DNA from: an uncultured Lachnospiraceae bacterium
GTDB lineage: Bacteria > Bacillota > Clostridia > Lachnospirales > Lachnospiraceae
Direction: 5' to 3'
Assembly: GCA_910585075.1 (NCBI GenBank)
Contig: CAJUED010000008.1
Location: forward strand, 51,658-115,657
Length of the DNA stretch: 64,000 nucleotides
Positions 1 to 7,315 of this stretch are shown piece after piece. A program made the position numbers and the translations under genes. Numbering within the stretch: the stretch's first letter is position 1; each line of letters opens with the position of its first letter. Under the pieces are notes generated by a model, which was given only the letters and a program-made list of their open reading frames with translations, searched no databases and was not told where the DNA came from.

Positions 1-381
1 ATAAAGCGAAAACATATCCACTTGAAGCGCCTGGATTTCCTTTACTGTATTTAATTTATCCATCTTTTGTATATATAAATCGCTGATATTAAAGGCTCTT
101 TCCGAAGACATTCCGCCCAGTATAGCTGAACGGCTGGCCAAAGCGGCGCCGCACACAAAAATATACCTTGCATTTCTTATCGGGTCATCTGACAAATGTC
201 CCTGCAAACCGGAATATAATATTTTTTCACTTTCTTCTATTGCTCTTAAGTCACCGGCCCTTAACAAATCATATTGAAGATTATCCTCAAGGGATGTATG
301 ATGCCGCTTATCGGTTTCTCTGTTTAAAAATTCTATATATCTTAATTCCTTTTCATTTACCGCATGTTTTTTCATTTCCAT
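1..381 (-). CDS. AraC-type regulator, N-terminal part (cut by the window edge)
   Basis: An open frame runs leftward off the window from ATG at 381 (second in-frame ATG at 375, better spaced from a GAGGT box, so either may be the true start). About 127 residues are visible. They include L-R-N-A-R-Y-I-F, then A-A-L-A-S-R-S-A-I-L-G-G and I-S-D-L-Y-I-Q-K, the pattern of the conserved helical region seen in clostridial AraC-family regulators ahead of their C-terminal double helix-turn-helix. The DNA-binding part would lie outside the window. Family assignment rests on this remembered pattern and is moderately sure; target genes cannot be inferred. Confidence 0.65.
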   Translation of the reverse strand, partial: MEMKKHAVNEKELRYIEFLNRETDKRHHTSLEDNLQYDLLRAGDLRAIEESEKILYSGLQGHLSDDPIRNARYIFVCGAALASRSAILGGMSSERAFNISDLYIQKMDKLNTVKEIQALQVDMFSLY

Positions 382-848
382 ACCTCGTATTACTATTCCT
401 GGCACAATCAAACTACATGAAAGAGATTTTTCTTTATAAAAGTATTAGAATATATAAAAAAAGTACCATAAAACAAATTAAAATACAATAATTATACTCC
501 TTCTTTTGTTACAATAAAACCATCTTAAAGAGATACAAAGTTCTGAGAATTTCTGTTATAGAGCTAGATAATACAGCATTATAACCTTAAGGTACGAACT
601 GCAAAAGCTAAAAGGATATTCTCAGAACTACATCAGGTTGTTATAATAAAAACCGTAATAGAAATATAAATGCCGGCATTCATTTCTAGAATAAGTTTTT
701 CTTATAAAAAACACCTGAAATTGGAATTGTTTTATAAGATATAAATAACTATAATTGATATCAGAAAGAAGAAAATTAAAAGTTACACATTATGTAAGTC
801 CATTTATTGATTAAAAAAGGAATTCAAAAATAAGAGGAGGAAAATAAA
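382..848. other. 467-bp AT-rich gap with a nested inverted-repeat element
   Basis: No convincing gene is seen. Positions 540-550 and 618-628 form a perfect 11-bp inverted repeat enclosing a smaller one (GTTATA 555-560 with TATAAC 580-585) and the palindrome ACCTTAAGGT. A second AT-rich imperfect hairpin lies near 702-740. This could be a structured RNA, a small insertion remnant or the 5' regulatory region of the gene at 849; no T-tract marks it as a simple terminator. Confidence 0.4.
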
Positions 849-1064
849 ATGACAAATCATGAAATCTTAACTATGAGCAGAAAAGCAGAATCTATTTACA
901 CATCCCGTAGAAAAAATCAGGAAATCAGTGACGCACAAAGAGCGGCTTTCATGGCGCGTCACTCAAAAAAATCTTTTGAAAAGTCAGCTCACAAATTTAC
1001 TCAAAGCAATACGAGAGTTTGCTATGTAAATATTAACGGTATTACAATGCCAGTATCCGCATAA
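849..1064 (+). CDS. Small basic protein of unknown function
   Basis: A 71-residue protein preceded by a strong AGAGGAGGAAAATAAA ribosome site. It is rich in Lys, Arg and Ser, has no membrane segment, signal peptide or Cys pair, and ends in a less charged segment (V-C-Y-V-N-I-N-G-I-T-M-P-V). I do not recognise the family. It is the only plus-strand gene in the leftmost 19 kb, so it runs against the replication-aligned block. A hairpin follows at 1074-1094. The strong ribosome site supports a real gene; a nucleic-acid or protein-binding role would only be a guess from charge. Confidence 0.6.
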   Translation: MTNHEILTMSRKAESIYTSRRKNQEISDAQRAAFMARHSKKSFEKSAHKFTQSNTRVCYVNINGITMPVSA

Positions 1065-1073
1065 TATCAAACA

Positions 1074-1094
1074 TTGACTCACTTTGTGAGTCAA
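1074..1094 (+). terminator. Hairpin after the small basic gene
   Basis: TTGACTCAC (1074-1082) and GTGAGTCAA (1086-1094) form a perfect 9-bp stem with a TTT loop just after the stop codon. No clear T-tract follows, so intrinsic termination would be weak. Confidence 0.45.
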
Positions 1095-1142
1095 CTTATT
1101 GAATCAAACTCATATTAAATTTACTTATAACTTTTCTACTTT

Positions 1143-1175
1143 ATACGGATGACATAGAAATTATGTCATCCGTAT
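1143..1175 (-). terminator. Hairpin downstream of the ABC-F gene
   Basis: ATACGGATGACATA and its exact complement form a 14-bp stem with a 5-nt loop, 18 bp past the ABC-F stop codon. It probably ends the ABC-F transcript and could also insulate the convergent small gene, although neither side shows a strong T-run. Confidence 0.5.
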
Positions 1176-1192
1176 ATGATTGTACGGGAATT

Positions 1193-2788
1193 TTACAATT
1201 CCACAATTTTGGTTGCTGTTTTTTCCATAAAGGCTCTGTCATGTTCCACCAATATCATGGTGGGCTTGAATTTTAAAATCAATTCCTCTATCTGCATACG
1301 CGAAAATACATCAATAAAATTAAGGGGTTCATCCCATATATAGAGATGCGCCCTCCGGCATAGACTGCCTGCTATGAGAATCTTTTTCTTTTGTCCTCCA
1401 CTGTAATTTTCTATTCTCTTTTCGAATTGGACTCTTGGAAAATCCAGTTTTCTTAATAACGCCATAAATAATGTCTCGTCAATGTCGTTTTCAGCAGCGT
1501 ATTCTTTTACTGTACCGTGAAGCATAGAAGTATCCTGAGAACAATAAGATATAATCATATTATTAGGTACTTCAATAGAACCTTCTTCTAAAACAGGAGC
1601 ATCCTTCATTTGGTATTCTAAGCTTTCTTTATCATAGCTTTTATTGGCATTTTCATTACTTTTTTCATACGCCTGTCTTAAAATTGCTTTGATGATACTT
1701 GATTTTCCACATCCGTTTTTCCCTTTCAGAAAAATCCTGTCTCCCTGTTTTACTTCCAGGTTAAATCCACTTATAACTTCTTTTTTATTCTCACCTCCAC
1801 CTCTATCTTCTTGATTACCGGTATATGAGATTTTACAATCCTCCATAACAATCAGCTTTTCCTTATAATGCTGTAGGGGAATAATCTTTAAATCTTCTAC
1901 TTTTTCAATATTTTTTAGAAGATTCGATTTTTCCTCTATTTCCCTCTGCTGCCTTCGCTCCAGATTCTTTCGCCGCATCTGCATCCTTCTGGATTTTTCA
2001 CCAATATAGGCTCTCAAATCTAAACTCTTTTCATATTTATCATTCTTAAAACCTATCTTGGTAGCCTCAACATTGTCAGCCCATTGCTTTGTCACCCTGG
2101 CTGACTCTGTTAATCTCTGTATATCCTTCTTAAGACGTTCATTTTCAGCAAGTTCATAGGCATCCTGCCTTTGCTTATTTTCCCACCAGGAACTGAAATT
2201 CCCTTGCTGTACTTCAATATTAGCCTTGTTTATTACCAGAACATGGTCAACACAGCCGTCCATAAAATTTCTGTCATGTGACACAAGAATAAATCCTTTT
2301 TTATTGTTTAAATATTTCATTAAAATTTCCCTTGCTTCCATGTCAAGATGGTTTGTAGGTTCATCAATCAGTAAAAAATGGTTATCCTTTGAAAAAAGAA
2401 GCGCCAGCATTACCTTTGTCTGTTCCCCATTGCTTAAACTGGAAAAGGGCCTGTAAAAAATATCCGCATCCACATTGAGATAATTTAATTCTCTGCATAT
2501 TTTCCAAAATTCATAATCAGGATAAATTTCTTCTATTATATCAATTGTGTTTTTACTTTTATCCTCAATTTCAAAAGGAAAATAATCGAAAACAACAGAA
2601 GCGCTTATACTGCCTTTATATTCGTATTTTCCGGTCAACAGCTTTAAAAAAGTGGTTTTTCCTTTCCCGTTTCTCGCAATAAATCCCAGCTTCCAGTCCG
2701 TATCGATCTGAAAAGATACATTTTCAAAAATATTATCGTAGCTTCCTTCATAATAAAAAGTCATATTATTTACACTAATCTGTGACAT
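1193..2788 (-). CDS. ABC-F ATPase, Lsa/Vga-like ribosome protection protein
   Basis: This 531-residue soluble protein has two ABC ATPase domains and no membrane segments. Domain 1 has Walker A G-K-G-K-T-T (about 41-46), signature L-S-N-G-E-Q (118-123), Walker B I-D-E (141-143) and switch His171. A charged linker of about 190-310 is where ABC-F proteins carry their ribosome-probing tip. Domain 2 has K-N-G-C-G-K-S-S (357-364), Y-S-G-G-Q and the divergent W-D-E-P-L-N-F-I-D. That divergence and the N-terminus resemble Lsa/Vga-type proteins, which displace lincosamides, streptogramin A and pleuromutilins from the ribosome. Domain 2 contains an acidic insert (about 372-402). The attenuator-like leader upstream supports antibiotic-responsive expression; the substrate range is inferred. 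Confidence 0.85.
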   Translation of the reverse strand: MSQISVNNMTFYYEGSYDNIFENVSFQIDTDWKLGFIARNGKGKTTFLKLLTGKYEYKGSISASVVFDYFPFEIEDKSKNTIDIIEEIYPDYEFWKICRELNYLNVDADIFYRPFSSLSNGEQTKVMLALLFSKDNHFLLIDEPTNHLDMEAREILMKYLNNKKGFILVSHDRNFMDGCVDHVLVINKANIEVQQGNFSSWWENKQRQDAYELAENERLKKDIQRLTESARVTKQWADNVEATKIGFKNDKYEKSLDLRAYIGEKSRRMQMRRKNLERRQQREIEEKSNLLKNIEKVEDLKIIPLQHYKEKLIVMEDCKISYTGNQEDRGGGENKKEVISGFNLEVKQGDRIFLKGKNGCGKSSIIKAILRQAYEKSNENANKSYDKESLEYQMKDAPVLEEGSIEVPNNMIISYCSQDTSMLHGTVKEYAAENDIDETLFMALLRKLDFPRVQFEKRIENYSGGQKKKILIAGSLCRRAHLYIWDEPLNFIDVFSRMQIEELILKFKPTMILVEHDRAFMEKTATKIVEL

Positions 2789-2883
2789 ATAAATCCCTCC
2801 ATTTCGTTTAGGCCGTAAATATAATATTAAATCACATTATAATTTTGTATTGATTAAAAATATTTACATTTTCAGGCCGCAAA

Positions 2884-2910
2884 AAGGTGCAGAAGAAACT
2901 TCTGCACCTT
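2884..2910 (-). terminator. Candidate attenuator-terminator in the ABC-F leader
   Basis: AAGGTGCAGAAG and its exact complement form a 12-bp stem with a 3-nt loop, followed on the minus strand by a short U-run (CCTTTTTG). It lies about 95 bp upstream of the ABC-F start and 200 bp downstream of a short upstream ORF, as expected for transcription attenuation. It could instead be a late terminator for araD. Confidence 0.65.
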
Positions 2911-3111
2911 GATAACTGTCACAAACCGTAAATACAAATAATAAACACTTTCTAAAAAAGAAGTTTTATTTTAGATTCACTGTAGTACATAAACCATCCT
3001 GCTTGCCGTGAAATCTTTGACTTGATTTAAAACGTTTATAACATATTAAATTATCGTAACATAAAAGGCTGTAATCAGACGCTTTCTTCTACACACAACT
3101 TATTCAATTTC

Positions 3112-3138
3112 TTATTTTGTAGTAGAAAAAATAAACAT
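3112..3138 (-). CDS. Leader peptide (MFIFSTTK) upstream of ABC-F gene
   Basis: An ATG at 3138-3136 follows AAAGGAGA at the ideal 7-nt distance and is succeeded by eight codons and TAA, encoding MFIFSTTK. It sits just downstream of a promoter-like pair and ahead of a 12-bp terminator hairpin. Inducible ABC-F and Erm genes in Gram-positives are often controlled by such peptides, on which a drug-stalled ribosome prevents terminator folding. The hexamer GTGCAG between ribosome site and start could also pair with CTGCAC in the terminator arm, a possible alternative fold. Translation is inferred from the ribosome site only. Confidence 0.55.
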   Translation of the reverse strand: MFIFSTTK

Positions 3139-3168
3139 CTGCACATCTCCTTTACATTTAATAGCATT

Positions 3169-3197
3169 AAACTATCAGAAAAAAATTACTTTGTCAA
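3169..3197 (-). promoter_or_regulatory. Promoter of the ABC-F leader
   Basis: On the minus strand, TTGACA (3197-3192) is followed after 17 nt by TAGTTT (3174-3169) with a TG extended -10 dinucleotide one base before it. The start point would lie near 3162, just ahead of the leader peptide ribosome site. It lies immediately past the araD stop, giving the ABC-F gene its own promoter. Confidence 0.6.
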
Positions 3198-3208
3198 CCC
3201 CTTACTTT

Positions 3209-3904
3209 TCAATTTTGTCCGTAGTAAGCGTTTGCGCCATGTTTTCTGAAATAATGCTTATCCTGAAGCTCACCGGGAGCCGGTGCAACCTTTGGATTTA
3301 TGGTCTCCGTTCTGTATGCCATTTTGGCCACTTCCTCAAGAACCACTGCGTTATGAACCGCGTCCATAGCGTCTTTTCCCCATGCAAAAGGGCCATGATT
3401 TTTACACAATACGGCAGGTACCGCCATAGGGTCTTTTTTCATACGGATAAACTCATTTACAATCAAATGTCCTGTGTTTTCTTCATAGGCATCTTCAATT
3501 TCTTCTTTGGTAAGACACCTTAAACAGGGAACTTCCCCGTAGATATAATCTGCATGGGTTGTACCATAGCAGGGAATACTTCTTCCTGCCTGTGCCCAGC
3601 TTGTGGCATAAGAGGAATGTGTATGAACAATGCCGCCTATTTCAGGAAAAGCCTTATAGAGCTCTAAATGTGTGGCCGTATCGGAAGAAGGCTTAAACTT
3701 TCCCTCTATTTTATTTCCCTCCAAATCCATAACCACCATATCGTCGGGAGTCAGTTTATCATAATCAACACCGCTTGGCTTAATGACAAACAATCCCTTT
3801 TCCTTATCAATTCCGCTGACATTTCCCCATGTAAAGGTTACGAGTCCATGCTCGGGTAATTTCATATTGGCTTCATAAACTATTTTTTTTAATTCTTCTA
3901 ACAT
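3209..3904 (-). CDS. araD: L-ribulose-5-phosphate 4-epimerase
   Basis: A class II aldolase-fold epimerase of 231 residues that converts L-ribulose 5-phosphate to D-xylulose 5-phosphate, the last step that feeds arabinose into the pentose phosphate pathway. The zinc-binding pair is visible in G-I-V-H-T-H-S, a third ligand in C-K-N-H-G-P-F, and the C-terminal active-site Tyr in A-Y-Y-G-Q-N. I chose ATG 3904 because it follows ATGGAGAAAAA and gives the family's usual 231-residue length; an upstream in-frame start at 3964 would overlap araB. It lies 37 bp after araB in an araA-araB-araD run. Confidence 0.93.
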   Translation of the reverse strand: MLEELKKIVYEANMKLPEHGLVTFTWGNVSGIDKEKGLFVIKPSGVDYDKLTPDDMVVMDLEGNKIEGKFKPSSDTATHLELYKAFPEIGGIVHTHSSYATSWAQAGRSIPCYGTTHADYIYGEVPCLRCLTKEEIEDAYEENTGHLIVNEFIRMKKDPMAVPAVLCKNHGPFAWGKDAMDAVHNAVVLEEVAKMAYRTETINPKVAPAPGELQDKHYFRKHGANAYYGQN

Positions 3905-3941
3905 TTTTTCTCCATTTCTATCACATGAAACATTCCTTAAA

Positions 3942-5531
3942 TTATAATGCATCAACTGCCGCATGTTCGATGGAAAGCCCTTTCATATAGCGCTCCATAA
4001 ACTTATCGAATCCTGCCACATCCTTCTCATCCGGCTCCATTTTACTTCCGGCTTCTCCGTCAAAAATCTTATTCTTAAGGTAAGCTTCCAGGGTTTCATT
4101 TTCCTCCTTGCATGACATATAAGTTGCAAGAAGTGCAATTCCCCATGCCCCTCCTTCCCCGGCAGTTTCCATTACGGAAACAGGTGTATTCATAGCAGCC
4201 GCAGCTACTCTCTGTCCAACGCCTTTTGTCTTAAAGAATCCGCCATGGCCGAACATCTCGTCCACTTCAACATCTTCTTCCTTAAATAATAAATCAAGGC
4301 CTGCTTTCAGAGCTGCAAGTGAAGAATATAAATGGGTTCTCATAAAGTTTGCCAGATTGAACTTATCTTCCGCTTTTCTTACAAACAAAGGAGCTCCCTC
4401 TGCAAATCCCGTTACAGGTTCCCCTGAAAAATAATTGTAAGAAATCAGTCCGCCGCAGTCCGTATCTCCCTCCAAAGCTTTATTATAAAGCACGGAGAAC
4501 AATTTATTTTTATCTACTTTTGCACCAATACTTTCTGCAAATTCATCAAATAAGCCAACCCATGCGTTTAAGTCGGAAGTACAGTTGTTACAGTGAACCA
4601 TAGCAACCAGCGCTCCGTCCGGTGTGGTAACAAGGTCAATTTCCGGATGAACTTTTTTCAGTTCTTTTTCCAGTACAATCATAGCAAATACGGAAGTTCC
4701 CGCAGAAACATTTCCTGTTCTCTTTGCCACACTGTTGGTAGCCGCCATCCCTGTACCTGCATCCCCCTCGGGAGGACATACGGGAATATCCGCCTGCAAC
4801 TGCCCGCTCACATCAAGGAGAGCCGCTCCCTCTTTGGTAAGTTTTCCTGCAACCTCTCCGGCTGTCATAATTTCCGGTAAAATATTATTCAGTTTCCAGC
4901 CAAAGCCTTCGCCGCTTATAAGGCTGTCAAATTTATCCACCATACCCTGGTCATAATTCCCCGTATTAATGTCAATCGGGAACATACCGGAAGCATCCCC
5001 CACACCAAGTACTTTATTTCCTGTAAGCATATAGTGAACATACCCGGCAAGAGTTGTGAAGAAAGCAACATCCTTCACATGCTCCTCTTTATTTAAAATT
5101 GCCTGATACAAATGAGCAATGCTCCATCTCTGAGGAATATTATAATTAAATTCCTTTGTGAGCTTAGAAGCAGCCTCCTCAGTAATGGTATTTCTCCATG
5201 TTCTGAAAGGAACAAGAAGATTATCATCCTTATCAAAAGCCAGATAACCATGCATCATAGCGGACACACCCATAGAGCCTATTTTGTTGATTACCGTATC
5301 ATACTTATCCTTCACATCCTTAAGCAAATCCTGATAACATCCCTGCATTCCCTTCCAGACATCCTCAAGAGCATAAGTCCAAATCCCGTTCACATACTGA
5401 TTTTCCCACTCATAAGCTCCTGACGCTAACGGAACTCCCCCTTCGTCAATGAGCACAGCCTTAATTCTGGTAGAACCAAACTCAATACCAAGAGAAGTTT
5501 TCCCCTCCTCAATCAATAATTTTTTATCCAT
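3942..5531 (-). CDS. araB: L-ribulokinase (FGGY family)
   Basis: This 529-residue carbohydrate kinase phosphorylates L-ribulose to L-ribulose 5-phosphate with ATP. The N-terminal actin-like phosphate motif is seen in L-G-I-E-F-G-S-T-R-I-K. The FGGY core includes G-D-A-S-G-M-F-P and the C-terminal ATP-binding G-E-G-G-A-W-G-I-A. The length fits AraB. The start follows GGGAGAAAGGT. Position between araA and araD makes ribulokinase much likelier than xylulokinase. The gap to araA is 206 bp and holds two strong hairpins, which may lower its expression relative to araA. Confidence 0.9.
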   Translation of the reverse strand: MDKKLLIEEGKTSLGIEFGSTRIKAVLIDEGGVPLASGAYEWENQYVNGIWTYALEDVWKGMQGCYQDLLKDVKDKYDTVINKIGSMGVSAMMHGYLAFDKDDNLLVPFRTWRNTITEEAASKLTKEFNYNIPQRWSIAHLYQAILNKEEHVKDVAFFTTLAGYVHYMLTGNKVLGVGDASGMFPIDINTGNYDQGMVDKFDSLISGEGFGWKLNNILPEIMTAGEVAGKLTKEGAALLDVSGQLQADIPVCPPEGDAGTGMAATNSVAKRTGNVSAGTSVFAMIVLEKELKKVHPEIDLVTTPDGALVAMVHCNNCTSDLNAWVGLFDEFAESIGAKVDKNKLFSVLYNKALEGDTDCGGLISYNYFSGEPVTGFAEGAPLFVRKAEDKFNLANFMRTHLYSSLAALKAGLDLLFKEEDVEVDEMFGHGGFFKTKGVGQRVAAAAMNTPVSVMETAGEGGAWGIALLATYMSCKEENETLEAYLKNKIFDGEAGSKMEPDEKDVAGFDKFMERYMKGLSIEHAAVDAL

Positions 5532-5647
5532 ACCTTTCTCCCTCTACTAATAAATACTAATCACATCAAACTCTACAATGCTTTGCAATTAAGCCTATTA
5601 ATTAAAAACCTTAAATATATATTTTTCCAATACATAAAATTATTCGG

Positions 5648-5727
5648 AAGAATCACCCTTATAGGGTGATTCTTAGAAAGATGACATAGAATTTCTTAGG
5701 CACCGTATTTTGGTGCCTTAGAAATTC
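5648..5727 (-). terminator. Two tandem hairpins between araA and araB
   Basis: Positions 5648-5674 fold into a 12-bp stem with a 3-nt loop. Positions 5689-5727 form a 16-bp stem with one mismatch, extended outward by AAGATGA/TCATCTT. On the minus strand the larger one follows araA directly. This may be a partial terminator or an mRNA-stabilising processing point within the ara operon; the larger hairpin has its best T-run on the plus side. Confidence 0.6.
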
Positions 5728-5737
5728 TTCATCTTTT

Positions 5738-7234
5738 TTATCTGTAGAATACTTCGCCTAACATAAGGTCTCTCTTGAAATCGCGAATCTTTGTATCCTT
5801 ATCGATATATACGGCTTCAATGTTCATTGCATTTGCCCAGTCACCCATCTGCTCTGCCGTAAGGTCATAGCTGAATGCGGTATGATGAGCGCCACCTGCA
5901 AGAATCCATGCCTCAGCTCCCGTATACATATCCGGCTCAGGAGTCCAGAAATTATTTGCTACAGGAAGGTTAGGCATAGGCTTTTCAACCTTCTTGCATT
6001 CTACATCATTGATAATCAGGCGGAATCTGTTACCTAAATCAATCAGGGATGTTGCAACACCATGTCCAACTTTTGAAGAAAATACCAATCTTGCAGGATC
6101 TTCTCTGTCACCCATACTCAGAGGCTGACACTTAATGCTGATAGGACCCTCCGCCAGGCTGGGACAAACCTCAAGCATATGAGCCTGCAGAATACCTTCT
6201 TTTCCCTTTACAAGATTATAAGTATAATCCTCTAACATGGAAGTGCCCTTTGCATCCTTGATATCAGCGGTCATAATCTTCATAAGACGTACCATAGCGG
6301 CAACCTTCCAGTCGCCCTCTGCGCCAAATCCATAACCTTTTTCCATCAATCTCTGAATTGCCAGTCCGGGAAGCTGCTTCAGAGAACCTAAATCACCAAA
6401 GTGAGTTACAATCGCCTGATAATTCTTTTCCTCTAAAAATCTTTCAAATCCCAGCTCAATCTGTGCCTGAACAGCTACATGCTTTTTAAATTCATCTGCA
6501 TCTCTGCCTTCCAGTAAAATTTCATACTTATCATAGTACTCGTCTACCAGGGCATTTGTATCGGAAGCAGATACCGCATCTACACTTTCAGCAATTTCAT
6601 TCACAGGATAAGCGTCTATTTCCCAGCCAAATTTAATCTGTGCTTCAACCTTATCGCCTTCTGTAACCGCAACATTGCGCATGTTATCCGCCACACGCAT
6701 AACACGGATATGGCTGCTCTCGATGATACCGATTGCAGTTCTCATCCAGGATGCTATTTTTTTCATGACTACTTCGTCTGTCCAGTGACCTACTACTACC
6801 TTACGCTCTATACGCATTCTGCTTACGATATGGCCATATTCACGGTCGCCGTGAGCAGACTGATTTTCGTTCATGAAATCCATATCAATGGAATCATAAG
6901 GAAGCTCCTCATTAAACTGTGTGTGTAAATGAAGGAGAGGCTTTCTGAACTCCTGTAACCCCAAAATCCAGGATTTAGCCGGTGAAAAAGTATGCATCCA
7001 GGTAATGATACCTGCGCATTCATCATCAAGATTTGCTTCATTAAAAGTTTTTCTGATAAGCTCATTTGTGATTAACGTGGGTTTCCACACTACCTCATAG
7101 GGAAGAATACCGGATTTATTTAAACCCTCAACCATCTTCTGTGAATGCTCCGCTACCTTTCTCAGGCATTCATCCCCATATAAATCCTGTGACCCCGTAC
7201 AAAACCAAAACTTGTATGCTTTTTTCTGCAACAT
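5738..7234 (-). CDS. araA: L-arabinose isomerase
   Basis: A 498-residue cytosolic Mn-dependent isomerase that converts L-arabinose to L-ribulose. The N-terminus (F-W-F-C-T-G-S-Q-D-L-Y-G) is diagnostic. The four metal/catalytic residues are seen in G-F-G-A-E-G-D-W-K, M-L-E-D-Y-T-Y, L-Q-A-H-M-L-E-V and G-G-A-H-H-T-A-F. The start has a strong AGTAGGAGGTATTTT site. It is first in the araABD run and lies 72 bp downstream of the arabinose regulator, with a perfect 8-bp dyad operator candidate between them. No arabinose transporter is present in this window, so uptake must be encoded elsewhere. Confidence 0.96.
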   Translation of the reverse strand: MLQKKAYKFWFCTGSQDLYGDECLRKVAEHSQKMVEGLNKSGILPYEVVWKPTLITNELIRKTFNEANLDDECAGIITWMHTFSPAKSWILGLQEFRKPLLHLHTQFNEELPYDSIDMDFMNENQSAHGDREYGHIVSRMRIERKVVVGHWTDEVVMKKIASWMRTAIGIIESSHIRVMRVADNMRNVAVTEGDKVEAQIKFGWEIDAYPVNEIAESVDAVSASDTNALVDEYYDKYEILLEGRDADEFKKHVAVQAQIELGFERFLEEKNYQAIVTHFGDLGSLKQLPGLAIQRLMEKGYGFGAEGDWKVAAMVRLMKIMTADIKDAKGTSMLEDYTYNLVKGKEGILQAHMLEVCPSLAEGPISIKCQPLSMGDREDPARLVFSSKVGHGVATSLIDLGNRFRLIINDVECKKVEKPMPNLPVANNFWTPEPDMYTGAEAWILAGGAHHTAFSYDLTAEQMGDWANAMNIEAVYIDKDTKIRDFKRDLMLGEVFYR

Positions 7235-7289
7235 AAAAATACCTCCTACTTAATAAAATATTTACAGAATCTCTTATAATTAATGGTAT

Positions 7290-7315
7290 AACTTGTACGC
7301 TTATCATTACAAGTT
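7290..7315 (-). promoter_or_regulatory. Candidate AraR operator upstream of araA
   Basis: AACTTGTA (7290-7297) and TACAAGTT (7308-7315) form a perfect inverted repeat with a 10-bp gap. The right arm overlaps the last codons and stop of the regulator gene. The TTGTAC core resembles Bacillus AraR boxes, and the position 56-81 bp before araA fits repression by the neighbouring regulator. Binding is inferred. Confidence 0.5.
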
